64,000 nt of DNA from Sphaerosporella brunnea (GCA_008704415.1 VXIS01000065.1:1-64000); one strand, 5' to 3'. Shown: positions 35,126-45,235, numbered from the stretch's first letter. The notes: a model not told the origin generated them from the letters alone. Made by a program: numbers and translations.

Positions 35126-35574
35126 GCTGCCGCGTGGAGCTGGTTAGGGGAAGGCGGTCATGCATATTTACTAGTAGCAAGACGTTGCTTGAGCTGCCAT
35201 TTGTTGTGCCGTGGTTGTTGGGTTTGTGAGGTTGATTTGGACACTTACTCTGGTAGCGCGGCAGGGGGTTGGCGCTCCAAACGACCGAGCACCAACCTTT
35301 ACTCCACAACACAACAAAAATTATTTATTTAACAAACCATAGAAATAACGAAAAGAAGAAGGGGATAACAATCCTATGGTTTCGTCGGATTTCGATTTGG
35401 GAGCTGTGGTTGTGGAGTTATAAGGGTTGAAAAAAAAAATACCCTTTTAGTATTGGGCGGCCCTAGTTTGAGGCTCTTTTTTACTTTACCTGTTAAGGCA
35501 ATGTGAGTGGTAAATTGTGTGGGTCTTAATACGATCTGGTAACATGAGTGCATCAGGAACTCCATACAGTAACA
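34330..35574. other. Gene-poor stretch with homopolymer tracts
   Basis: G and C runs at 34397-34410 and 34490-34500, T runs at 34603-34621, and a run of about 34 T at 35091-35124. A 93-codon plus-strand frame starting at 34757 passes a GCA/CAG repeat (an Ala run) and continues with SITNFFRNLSPWKTPPDRRP. It could be a small gene, but has no homology I recognise. Confidence 0.35.
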
Positions 35575-36001
35575 GTCCTCAAAGTTGGATTTCATTAGCA
35601 TTAGAATACAAAAGACAAGGTGCGGTCGCACATGTCCGTGGCCAATGAGAAAGGCCAACTCGCTTTGTAACTTTGAGCGACCCAGTTGATGCATTTTGTA
35701 GAATGGTAGTACCGAGTGACGGGTGTGTTTCGCGATGTGTTTTTTTTTCCTGCATCCCGAAGTCGGCACGTTCGCGCTCTCGACACTACGCCTTACCAAA
35801 ATGCCCACCACACCACGATTCTTTCCGGATTATCATTGCCCATCTTGCTAATGACCCCTGCGCGCTTTCTCTCCCAACTCGCTTTTCTCGAGTTGAAAGC
35901 AAAAAGCGAGTTGGACGCTCACAGGAGCGCCCGGCCAATGGAAGAACCTTGTTGTGCCCCCGGTTCCAGTGCATTTCCTAATGAAATCCAACTTTGAGGA
36001 C
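35575..36001. mobile_element. TIR element of 427 bp (family E)
   Basis: The left end starts GTCCTCAAAGTTGGATTTCA and the right end is its complement; the perfect terminal match is about 24 bp. Inside, a second looser inverted pair appears (GGCCAATGAGAAAGGCCAAC on the left against the complement of GCGAGTTGG...CGGCCAATGG on the right), so the fold-back is longer than the termini. There is no transposase and no clear target duplication. Confidence 0.65.
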
Positions 36002-36596
36002 CCTTATGGTGGCTCAGCGTAATCCAGCTTATCCTTATCATCAACGGATCCTCATCACCAATCATAGTCCTCCGGCGGGGGGCAATACCTTAGCAGTAGT
36101 GTTCTGCGACCCCGTTGGCAAGTAAGCAACTTGGTCAAGAGGCCGGCCCCCCCTTTGTCAGGAGGGATCACTTTCTGACGAGGCCGTGTGTGTGTGTGCC
36201 TAGGAGATTTGATTTGGGATAACTGCCGAGTGGGAAAGTGGGGTGGGAACCATGGCTGAACATTTGGTTTTCGTGCCTGTTGTCACTGGCAAATTTTGAA
36301 AGGAGAATTAGAGCCTGTCTTCTCGGTCGGGAGTTTCCAGTATCAGTGATGGAAAGAACAACTACAAAACATTGCTACGCGCTGGCCAAATGAAAAAAAA
36401 AAGCCTGAGCGAGCGATGAGATCCACACGAGTGATATTTCATGAACAACAAAACAACTTGTGACAAGGACAAAGTTAACGGACGCCCTACTGGTGACGTG
36501 CCCGTAAGAAGTAGAGCCGCCGGCAACTACTTTCTTAAAAGGAACCAGAGGAGTTTGTAAACGGGACGGAGACATCGTTGCGCAGAGACCCGGATT

Positions 36597-36760
36597 TTGG
36601 TTTTAATCATATTGTATTCGCCCACTTGCGGCTATGAACATATATAGGATGGTCACATAGCTGCCCCTAGGCTCGAGTGTCCTACTGTGGGGTCTGCGCT
36701 TCCGAAGGAAAAAGTAACCAAAACAAATTCGCAACAGATATGAGTGCACACTAAGGAGAT
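36597..36760 (-). repeat. LINE-like 3' tail, dispersed copy
   Basis: On the plus strand TTTTAATCATATTGTATTCG and the next 130 bp, to AAATTCGCAACAGAT, line up with 53157-53300 (TTTCAATCATATTGCATTCG...AAATCGCAACACAT). On the minus strand this is the 3' region of the retroposon family. A protein-like minus frame lies just upstream at 36783-37287. Confidence 0.6.
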
Positions 36761-36782
36761 TTGTAACAAAGAGAAGACAGGG

Positions 36783-37287
36783 TTAGGAAACGAATTTAGG
36801 CCACACATTCCAACTTGGGTCACTGCCTAAGAAGGCCATAACTACCTCCGTACAGCGTTCATCAGAAACAGGACCTTGATGGATGTATTCATCCTTCGTC
36901 TCCCCTGCCAGTCTATTGTAGCAGTTCTCCACTGCCTTCCACAATACGGCCTGCCTCTTTGCGCCTTCCAGTCTTCTGGAGGTAGGGGGCCGTGGGTGCC
37001 TTGTTACGCTTGAGCTGGAAAAAACGCGTAGCCAGTGACTTTTTGGTCCGGGATGCGATGGCGTCTGCCTTCTTGGAGCGTTTTGTAGTAGGCCGAGCCA
37101 GTCGTCTCGGTCTTGGTTCTTGGCTAGGGTGATGCGGTGTGGTGAGGAGGTCACCGGCAACAGAGAACCCGGAATGTGAGCTCTGGATATTTGGCGCGGT
37201 CGCGTTTGGAAAAAAAAATTTCTGGCGGGTTTGCTCTTGATTGCGTCTCCTTGTAACAGCGCGGATGCGAGGATTCGGAAAAATCAA
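36783..37287 (-). pseudogene. Unknown coding relic preceding the LINE-like tail
   Basis: Two overlapping minus frames read like one protein with a frameshift near 36960: first a basic stretch (KKSLATRFFQLKRNKAP), then LEGAKRQAVLWKAVENCYNR, LAGETKDEYIHQGPVS and CTEVVMAFLGSDPSWN to a stop at 36783. It is followed within 30 bp by the 3' tail described at 36597. By analogy with 53157-54472 it may be the protein part of another truncated retroposon, but the proteins do not resemble each other. Confidence 0.3.
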
Positions 37288-37769
37288 GTCAAACAGATAG
37301 GTTTTGGCCTGGAGTACATATGTAGGTATCGAAGATCCGCTGGAGGATGTCCGGGGGCGGGAGCGTTAATAACTCCTTGGGGATGGCTGGAATTACCTAC
37401 AGCTTGGAGATATGATGGGGCTGTATATACACATTCATTTGATTGCAGAAAAATTGGCAGGCACTCGCCTTCGGGTACGCATCACAGTATATCACTCGCG
37501 CAGGGCTTCCGTGACAAACCAAACGCCGTCTGCGTAAAAAGTTAGTTGCAGTGGAAGGAAGTAAAGAAAAGGGGTTTTGAGTGGCTATAGTTAGGCTTGA
37601 GGTATCAGTGTTCCTGATAGCCCCCCGCAGTGGTTCTGTCGAAATGGCGATGGGGCTGCGACTGATACAGAGTGAGTTGAATCGAGCCTTCTGGAACAGC
37701 GATACAAAGGCGAAGACATCTCAGATCCGGTCAGCGGCAACGCCACTACTGATTTTCTCCATCCTCTTA
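37288..37769. other. No supported gene
   Basis: Short intergenic stretch. Frames at 37231-37545 (plus) and 37591-37815 (minus) show no motif. Confidence 0.3.
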
Positions 37770-39280
37770 TCATGCAGGCGGCCGAAGCTCTGCTGCAGCT
37801 TCCTGACTCAAGCAAAATGACGTAGAGGATAGGACAGACGTCGAACTAATAATCCTCCTGCTAGCGGATCTCAGTGGTTCAGAGGCAGCTCCGCTAGACG
37901 AGTATCGCCGCTGGCTGACATAAGTGAAGAAAGGTTGAATGGGTGTTTTCAACCACGCATAGACCGGCTGAAGGTGGATGTAATTGATCCGTCCGAATGT
38001 CGTAGTGGCTGGGAGGCGGCGCGTATCCCCTGCAGTGTCGATAGTGCTAGATAGGCTACACGGCGCTACTAGCAGTATTACTAAGAACCACTGCTATTTT
38101 TGGGTTCCGAGTGATATCAAAAGCATGCGCCCGGCCTTCCTACGCCCGGGAAGCCTGCAACACCCACCCGTTTGAAAGGAACAAAAAATACCAAAAAATA
38201 AATAAATGATTTGCCGTTAAAAGCACGCTGGACAGAAATATAGCTGGCAGTATTTACAAGACCACCTTGTTGTTTTTGCCCTGCCTTTCTCCCCTGCTTT
38301 TCGCCTATCAAATCTACACCGCACACGCTGTCTTCGAGCCTTCTCAGCGTTTCCTCCAACGTTCCTTGCCTCTCCTGTCGCCTTCCAGGCTCTCGCCTCA
38401 TCGCTCTCTTAGCATCCGTAGTTATAATATTTTTGATTGCTTGCGGTCCGGATCCAAAGGCCCGCTTGATCTGCTTCCAGGCCTGGGTACTCTTTTCCTT
38501 ATCCTGCACAGTGGCTATGTTTTCTTGGGCAACAATGATTGGCTGCCCACACTCGCATATTCCCACTCTTCTACTAACCGTCGTCTTATTCTCTGCCGCC
38601 GGTGGACCTTCTGCTACCGGTGGACCTTCTGTCTTGCGCTTTCGCGGCCGCAAGACTGGTCACTGGTGGCATAGTAGCGGTGGGTGGCGACACCAAAAAT
38701 GGGCAATTCAGTGACGTGCGTGCATCTAACTGTGAAAAGGTTCGAGAGCATCAAAACTGCACCCATTAGAGGTCATGGACTGTGAGAATTTCGGCCAGCA
38801 GCAGGCAGCGGGCTCTTACCGGTCGGTGACGCAGCAGAACACGAGCGCCGCGGGATATTACGGCGGGTAGCCGGTCGGGGGTGGGAGACGTGGCGAATGG
38901 TTGAACAGGGGCGGTTGAACGGGGGCGAATGGTTGAACGGGGGTGGGATGGGGGCGGTGGCAACTTGAGCGGGCGTCGCTCACCTACGGTCACTCACCGA
39001 TGAGGTTGAACGAGCCAATGACATGCACGCACTAATCTCGGTAGCTCCCCTTTTAGCCTGTGTAGTCCTATCCAGCACTATTGACACTGCAGGGGATAAT
39101 CAGGAACTGGACGCTATGGGCATTGCAAGCAATCAAGGCGAGCATGCATATATGACTGGACGACACCCCAACGACCGCCGGCAAAGCGCCTGAGTCTAGG
39201 CCAGAGATGGCCTTGTTGACTGCCGTGGTTACGGCGCCGATCGGGTTGAGGGGGGCTGTGGTCGCGTGAGTGGTAGCCAT
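37770..39280 (-). pseudogene. Unknown reading frame interrupted by TIR element P1
   Basis: Minus strand: a start ATG at 39280 (MATTHATTAPLNPIGAVTTA) opens a frame of 61 codons that runs straight into the right end of P1. The sequence on the other side of P1 (from 38024 down to the stop at 37770) continues the same frame for 85 codons (YAWLKTPIQPFFTYVSQ, then Ser/Arg-rich). Counting the flanking TA once, the two parts join without a frame change, which argues that P1 landed in an existing gene. I do not recognise the protein. Confidence 0.45.
38024..39098. mobile_element. TIR element P1, 1.07 kb, with TA duplication
   Basis: Element 38026-39096 has inverted ends starting TCCCCTGCAGTGTCGATAGT (left) and TCCCCTGCAGTGTCAATAGT (right, read on the minus strand); the arms are about 38 bp and imperfect. 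TA flanks both sides, as with Tc1/mariner-type elements. A minus-strand frame inside (38653-38117) encodes a basic, Gln/Lys-rich stretch (RPRKRKTEGPPVAEGPPAAE...TQAWKQIKRAFGSG). It could be the C-terminal remnant of a transposase, as pogo/Fot1 transposases often end in such charged tails. No DDE core is left. The shorter element P2 at 9182 shares the termini. Confidence 0.75.
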
Positions 39281-40019
39281 GTAGATTTTAGGGAAGCAAG
39301 CCGGGTATTATAATGGCAGTGCATTTGGGCAAATTCCAGCGTGAAGGAGTGGCATTTGCTAAGCGGCTCAATAGAGAACCAACTCCCCCAAGCAACGAAT
39401 TCACTCACGATACATCACTCGACACAGCTTGGGGAAGTCTGTCATTTGACTTCCCTAGGTGGATTTGAGGCCGGCCGTTCGTACGTTAATTGGAGAAGCT
39501 CTATTACTGAGTCCGCTTTGCAGTGACGAAGGTTTGGATATAACAGATTCTGCCGTTGGTCGGTGCTTTTTTTTTTTTTTTTTTTTTTCGGCTTTTATGC
39601 CCTGTACCCCCCCCCCCACCTCCACATAGTGAAATGCTCAGCGTAGCCCCAAGGGTTTTTTTATTCCCGTACCCCCGATGTCCCCAGCTCGAGCTCATAC
39701 TGTGACCGGAGAACAGCAGTGACTTTGCCGGCGCGCGAACCCACTACTGCCCGCGGGCCGGACCCACAGACCACCGCGCCCCATACTGCGCCGACACACT
39801 ATCAAAACCATCCCCGGCGGCCGGCCAGCCTGTTTCAACACTCCCACCAACCCGGCGCCCAGGGCAACCCACAAGTCGGAGCATAGGAGGAGTGGAGGTT
39901 CTAGGGATTATGTATATAGTGGGATGAGGCCGACGGAGGGCTAGATAGCTAACAGATTATCCCTGGTCGACGGACTCAACTTGATACTATCTTCGTACTG
40001 TAGCGAGCGTTGAGGACGG
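39281..40019. other. No supported gene
   Basis: T run at 39568-39588 and a C run at 39607-39617. Nothing else noticed. Confidence 0.4.
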
Positions 40020-40180
40020 TACAGTCGACCCTCTCTATAAGAATACGGTTGGGACCGCTGGGACGTATTCTTATAAAGTGAAAATTCTTATGGAGAGAGT
40101 AGCTTGTCCCATAAAAACTCGGTCGGGACCGGTCACCTGTATTCTTATCACTCGTATTCTTATAGGGAGAGTTGACTGTA
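40020..40180. mobile_element. pogo-type MITE with TA duplication
   Basis: Element 40022-40178 (157 bp). The left end CAGTCGACCCTCTCTATAAG and the right end (minus strand) CAGTCAACTCTCCCTATAAG are inverted copies, and TA flanks both. Termini of the form CAGTCGACCCTC...TATAA are typical of pogo/Tigger elements. The interior repeats TATTCTTATA motifs. Confidence 0.75.
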
Positions 40181-40209
40181 CAAAATTTTGTGGTGACCGG
40201 TCTCTCAGG

Positions 40210-40555
40210 TACAGTGGTTTAGGTGTATGGGTTTAATGTTAAACCAAAAATCAAGTCGAAATTGGTTTTACCTACCCGACTTGTTTAACATCGGATTCCA
40301 TCCCGTAAGGATTTAGGCTGTAATAAACGGGCCGTAACGCCAGTGTTTCGCAAGGGAGGATCGCTTGTTCAGTTGCCAAAAAGGTTTAACTTTTGGTTTA
40401 ACTCGATATTTGTTTGACTACCGTATTATCCCGGTCAGCCTCTTGGCAAAGTCACTTAGCCACATTGCCTTAGTACCGAGATAATACGGTACTGGTTTAA
40501 CTATTGGTTTAACTCATATGTTTAACTTTAAACCCTAAACGCTTGTACCATAGAG
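40210..40555. mobile_element. Probable TTTAAC-rich inverted-repeat element containing T3
   Basis: The left part (GTACAGTGGTTTAGGTGTAT...GTTAAACCAAAA) and the right part (read on the minus strand GTACAAGCGTTTAGGGTTTA...GTTAAAC) are loosely inverted copies. Between them are repeated GGTTTAAC units. The T-family MITE T3 lies inside at 40419-40491, so this would be a nested pair. The boundaries are approximate. Confidence 0.35.
40419..40491. mobile_element. TACCG-ended MITE (T family), copy T3
   Basis: A 69 bp core (40421-40489) between TA dinucleotides: TACCGTATTATCCCGGT on the left and ACCGAGATAATACGGTA on the right. The interior holds AAAGTCACTTAGCC. It is the shortest of the four T copies. 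Confidence 0.7.
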
Positions 40556-41100
40556 CGGTATTTTTAAGATACAGTGCAAAAGTGACAGGTCAAGGCAAAG
40601 GAACAGCAACATAGTGACAGAGAGTGTAATTGTGGCGTGACATAGTATATCATAGCCACAAGCGCGCCAGTTCCAGTTCATGCCCTCTCAAATTTCAGGC
40701 GCGCAGCAAGAACCGCTGGAATTGCATCTGTTTAAGTTGAGAATGGGCGTAGTACTATTACATAGCGGGCCTGGCAGGTCACGGTCTTCAATAGAGAGCA
40801 ACGTCAATTAAAAGTGGGTTTTGAGACGTATGAACACCCCCCGGTGACCGGTGACATACCATCCTCAACGCTCGTTACGATATCTTCGTTCCGTGTGACG
40901 GCCAAGAATAAAAGACTGGTATTGTTATGCTTCGGCCTGCGACCCCAACTTGAAATGTCCCCCATACCCCCAGGAATTCGTGATGTCCATGATATCACAC
41001 AAAATAACTGTATTCGGCGACGATACTACTGCTGTACACATCTTCGTCGACCTTAACTTGGCCATGTCAATGCGGTGCTGTCTTTGGCCGTGTCTAGGGC
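40556..41100. other. Flank of the Ty3 nest, no supported gene
   Basis: No coding signal I trust. The sequence on the far side of the nest (52782 onward) is the other half of the same target locus. Confidence 0.4.
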
Positions 41101-41105
41101 GTACC

Positions 41106-41590
41106 TGTCACGGCGCAAGTTGGATGGAGTCTTCCGACTAAGCTACCGGCTTTTACTCTCGATGGAATCGGCTGGAACTCTCAGATCTAAGACTTCAAAG
41201 GATGCTGATTCATTTGCTGCTCTCAGATTTATCCCCCCCATGGATGGTTGTCACGTGGTGAGGTTCGGAAGTGGGGGTTGTTTGTGGTGTCGTGATGAGG
41301 CTCTGTAGGGAGGCTCGGTGGGATGGCTCCGAGTCGAGGTTATGTTCGGCTACCACGTGGCGCGGCGCACCGCAATCACGTGATTGCTATAAGGGGCCTT
41401 CGCTTCCGCTTTGTTGTTGGTTTTCCTTTCCTCTTTACTGAACCTTCGTATGTCAATCTAAGTACCTTCGTTCCAATCTGAATCCTGACCGTGCGCATCG
41501 CGCCTCTTGTCCTGCCTCTTGTCCTGCCTTTGGATCTTGTTCCAGCTCTCGTTCTTGCCCCCTCTGTACGCGAGTACCTTGGGCCCCTCC
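41106..41590 (+). repeat. Outer left LTR, first part
   Basis: The first 485 bp of the 512 bp LTR; the remaining 27 bp lie at 47120-47146 after the inner element and its CCTCC duplication. It contains three CACGTG sites, a TATA-like GCTATAAGG near 41384, and ACTGAACCT (41437-41445), the partner of the primer site at 47149. Confidence 0.9.
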
Positions 41591-41868
41591 TGTCACGGCT
41601 CAAGGTTAAGGTGTGGCTCGGCGCTAGGGTTAGGGTGTCACGTGACGCGCGGTCACGTGATGGGAAAGCATAAATGGCGAGGTTTCACTTTTTGTTTCTT
41701 TTCTTCTTTTCTTCTTGACAGAACGTCTTGTATACTAGCGAACCTAGTAACCTTGAACCACCTTGTCTTGTCTCGTCTTCTTCTGCCTCTTGTCCTTGTC
41801 CTCCTGCCTCCGGTCCTTGCCTCGAAAGCTACGTTCCTGGGACGTTTCCTCGCGCCTGTCCCGTTACA
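41591..41868 (+). repeat. Inner left LTR
   Basis: 278 bp. It has CTAGGGTTAGGG (two telomere-like units), two CACGTG sites in TCACGTGACGCGCGGTCACG, a TATA-like CATAAATGG near 41669, and GACAGAACGT at 41717-41726, complementary to the primer site. Confidence 0.9.
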
Positions 41869-41870
41869 GT

Positions 41871-41880
41871 ACGTTCTGTC
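41871..41880 (+). promoter_or_regulatory. Self-complementary primer-binding site, inner element
   Basis: ACGTTCTGTC begins 2 nt after the left LTR and is the exact complement of GACAGAACGT at 41717-41726, about 45-50 bp downstream of the LTR's TATA-like motif. In Tf1-type elements the 5' end of the RNA folds back onto such a site and primes reverse transcription, in place of a tRNA. Confidence 0.65.
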
Positions 41881-41933
41881 GAACTATCTCCAACCTACGT
41901 AGCTCCCGCTCCTGCTCCCGACCTCGACACACC

Positions 41934-43091
41934 ATGCCGATATACAAAGCTATCTCCGACGACCTCTGGGCACGCCTCGTGGCTGCCAGCGCTCTCACCG
42001 ATCTTGAAAACAATGACCCTCTCGACTATATCCACAGAATCTGCACCGAAGTCCTCAGCACCCGTGACTATACACCTGCACCCACGGACGACGACCTTAC
42101 CTTGGCCGAAGAAACCGCTCGAGCTGACGCTGCCGAGCAAGAACTGGTCCGTCAACGAGAAATCATCACCGGCCTCCTGGGCCAGCCGGCACCGGAGAAC
42201 CATGGAGCACGAGGTGACAAGCTCACGGACGCGCCTATGTTCGATGGCACACGCGATAAGCTTCGGTCGTTTGTCGCCCAGCTCCGTCTCAAGCTGTTCG
42301 CAGACACCACACGTTTCTCAACCCCCCAGCTACGGTTGTCCTATGCCATCAACCGATGCGAAGGCCGTGCCATGGAACAACTCCTCCCCTACATTCGCGA
42401 TAATGGCACGGTTACAGGACTCGACGATGTTGAAGACGTCATCAGCGTCCTCCAGACTGCCTTCGGTGACCCGGACCGCGCCGCCACAGCTCGTCACAAG
42501 CTCCAAACCCTTCGACAAGGCAACAAGGAATTCTCGCTATACTACGCCGAGTTCTCCAGGCTGGTCTCCGATTTGGATTGGGATCAACGTGCCACCATGG
42601 ATGCCCTCCGGCATGAACTCTCAATCGAAATCCTCGAGAAGCTCATCGGCACCCCGAATCCCACCAACCTTAACGACTTTGTCAACCTGTGCCAACGTCT
42701 TGACTCCCAAATCCGTGCCGTTGAGCACCTCCGCAAACTCCGGTCTAGCACTTCGTCTTCAACCTCCCGCAACGCCAGTCACCATCCGGTCACTACTCCA
42801 CAACGATCCCGCACGCCTTAAGGAACCTTCGCTCCCACTTCGGCCCCCCAGCCTCAACCTGACACTACGCAGCCCGTACCTACACCCATGGACCTTTCCG
42901 CCAATCGACGCAAGATCACACCCCAGGAACGAGCTGCCCGGCTTGCCGAGGGTCGCTGTCTCTACTGCGGCGGCCACGGGCACTTGGCTGCGACCTGCCC
43001 CACTAAGCCGGCCCACCTCCGAGCCGCCACCACCACTACGACTACCACGCTCACTCCCCTCCCGACCGACAACCAGTCGGGAAACGTCTAG
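41934..43091 (+). pseudogene. Inner gag: capsid and CCHC knuckle, one in-frame stop
   Basis: Start ATG 41934 (MPIYKAISDDLWARL). A coiled region precedes the capsid: DAPMFDGTRDKLRSFVAQLR, ALRHELSIEILEKL and LNDFVNLCQRLDSQIR. A TAA at 42819-42821 interrupts the frame after about 295 codons, and the same frame then continues through MDLSANRRKITPQERAA to the zinc knuckle CLYCGGHGHLAATC (C-x2-C-x4-H-x4-C), ending with TAG at 43091. CAA to TAA is a CpA-to-TpA change, as RIP would make. Gag packages the RNA and forms the particle. Confidence 0.85.
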
Positions 43092-43135
43092 ACCAGCCGC
43101 ACATTGATGGCTATGCTGCTGGTCACCCCATCTCG

Positions 43136-45232
43136 TTGTCTTCGTCTAGCTTAGGATTGACAGCTCTTGGAGTTACGGACACAGTTGTGGAGGAAACAGT
43201 ACTGGAAGGAAAGCACCTTATTGTTTCTTGCACTCTGTCTTTCAGCAATAAAACTGTTCGTACTCATGCGCTGATCGATTGTGGCGCAACTGGCATATCC
43301 TTTGTGGACGAAGACTTCGCTCACCATCACCAACTCCCCTTACGCTCCTTAAGAAAACCCCGTGCCCTCAAAGTAATCGACGGCCGTCCAATCTCTTCCG
43401 GTGACATCACTCACCTGTCCGTCGCCCAATGTACCATCCAAGATCACCAAGAACAACTCCCCATGTTTGTCACCAAATTAGGACACTACCCCATTGTACT
43501 CGGAATCCCCTGGCTCCAGCTCCACGACGTCACAATCCAATTCAGCTCTCGGACTCTCACCTTCGGATCACAATACTGCCTGGCTCACTGCAACCCCGTA
43601 CCAACAACCGTCTCAGCCCTTAGCGAAGAACCTCCAGAGGTCTTTCGGGAACCCATCACAGCAGCGACAGCAAAACTCCACATCGCCTCACTAAAAGCCT
43701 CCTCCTTCTGCCGATTGGCCAAGAAAAAGCACCTAGCCGTCTATTCTATATCCCTGTACGAAATTAATAGGGCCCTTGAAAAGAAGTACGCCGAAGACGA
43801 CAACGACCTACGCAAAATTGTCCCCGCCGAATTCCACGGCTATCTCCCTTTGTTCAAGGAAGCAATTGCAAATAGACTACCGCCGCATCGACCATATGAC
43901 CATAAGATTCCTTTGAGAGAGGGCTTTGTTCCCCCATTTGGCCCTCTGTATTCCCTCTCCCGAGAGGAGCTGGAAGCCCTCAAGGCCTGGCTCGAAGAAA
44001 ACTTGGAAAAGGGATTTATCCGCCGCTCGTCCTCGCCAGCCGCGTCGCCCATCCTGTTCGTCAAGAAAGCAGACGGGTCTCTACGGCTGTGTGTTGACTA
44101 CCGAGGCCTGAACGAAGGAACTATCAAGAACAGGTACCCGTTACCTCTGATCCAGGAGACACTGATGCAGCTCTCCAAGGCAAAATACTTCACGACGTTG
44201 GACATCCGAGGAGCCTACAACCTGGTCCGCATGGCTGAAGGGGAAGAATGGAAGACCGCCTTCAGAACCCGCTACGGGCTTTTTGAATCCCTGGTCATGC
44301 CTTTCGGACTCACAAATGCCCCTGCCGACTTCCAAGCCTTCATCAACGACGTGCTTCGACTGTTCCTCGACCGCTTTTGTACAGCCTACCTCGACGACAT
44401 CTTGATCTATTCAGAGACCATCAAAGAACACCGCGAGCATATCAAGCAGATCCTCGATGCTCTCAGCAAAGCTAGGCTCCACCTCAAGCCAGAGAAATGC
44501 AAGTTCTATCAGATGGAGGTCAAGTACCTGGGCTTACTGGTCGGACGCAACGGCATCAAGATGGACCCCAGCAAAGTCCAAACAATCATGGAATGGGAAC
44601 CACCATCCAACCTCAAGAATGTTCAGGAATTCTTAGGTTTTGCAAACTTCTATCGCCGGTTCATTCGCGACTATTCAAAGGTGGTTGCCCCACTCACCTC
44701 GCTGACCAAGAAAGACAATGGCCAACCCGTGCCCTTTGTGTGGGGTACCGCGCAGCAAAACGCGTTCGATACCCTCAAAAAGGCTTTTACAACCGCCCCG
44801 ATTCTCCGACACTTCGACTATGATCGTGAAGTTGTTGTCGAAACCGATGCATCAGACTACGTCTCAGCCGGTGTCCTCTCCCAGTATGACGATGAGGGAA
44901 CCCTCCACCCCGTCGCCTTCTTTTCCAAGAAACACTCCCCTGCCGAATGCAACTATGAGATCTACGACAAGGAGTTGATGGCTATCGTTCGATGCTTCGA
45001 GGAATGGCGTCCCCACCTTGAAGGCTCTGCGTTCCCCGTCCAGGTTCTCACCGATCACAAGAACCTGGAATATTTCATGACAACGAAACTGCTCAACCGT
45101 CGCCAGGCCCGCTGGTCCGAATTCCTGTCTCGCTTCAACTTCAAGATAGTCTATCGACCCGGTGTCGCTGGTGGGAAACCCGACGCCCTCACTAGGAGGT
45201 CTGGAGACCTCCCTAAAGAGGGGGATGAATGA
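43136..45232 (+). CDS. Inner pol, first part: protease, reverse transcriptase, RNase H
   Basis: The frame is open from within the end of gag (pol is -1 to gag), so expression would need a -1 shift or reinitiation; no ATG fits well before the protease. Domains in order: aspartic protease (ALIDCGATGISF, with Cys after the catalytic Asp where Ser/Thr is usual, then VLGIPWL); RT with SPILFVKKADGSLRLCVDYR, LVMPFGLTNAPADFQ and the catalytic YLDDILIYS; RNase H with VVETDASDYVSAGVLSQ and LTDHKNLEYF. It ends GGKPDALTRRSGDLPKEGDE and TGA. The same frame goes on into integrase. Confidence 0.9.
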   Translation: MSSSSLGLTALGVTDTVVEETVLEGKHLIVSCTLSFSNKTVRTHALIDCGATGISFVDEDFAHHHQLPLRSLRKPRALKVIDGRPISSGDITHLSVAQCTIQDHQEQLPMFVTKLGHYPIVLGIPWLQLHDVTIQFSSRTLTFGSQYCLAHCNPVPTTVSALSEEPPEVFREPITAATAKLHIASLKASSFCRLAKKKHLAVYSISLYEINRALEKKYAEDDNDLRKIVPAEFHGYLPLFKEAIANRLPPHRPYDHKIPLREGFVPPFGPLYSLSREELEALKAWLEENLEKGFIRRSSSPAASPILFVKKADGSLRLCVDYRGLNEGTIKNRYPLPLIQETLMQLSKAKYFTTLDIRGAYNLVRMAEGEEWKTAFRTRYGLFESLVMPFGLTNAPADFQAFINDVLRLFLDRFCTAYLDDILIYSETIKEHREHIKQILDALSKARLHLKPEKCKFYQMEVKYLGLLVGRNGIKMDPSKVQTIMEWEPPSNLKNVQEFLGFANFYRRFIRDYSKVVAPLTSLTKKDNGQPVPFVWGTAQQNAFDTLKKAFTTAPILRHFDYDREVVVETDASDYVSAGVLSQYDDEGTLHPVAFFSKKHSPAECNYEIYDKELMAIVRCFEEWRPHLEGSAFPVQVLTDHKNLEYFMTTKLLNRRQARWSEFLSRFNFKIVYRPGVAGGKPDALTRRSGDLPKEGDE

Positions 45233-45235
45233 CTT

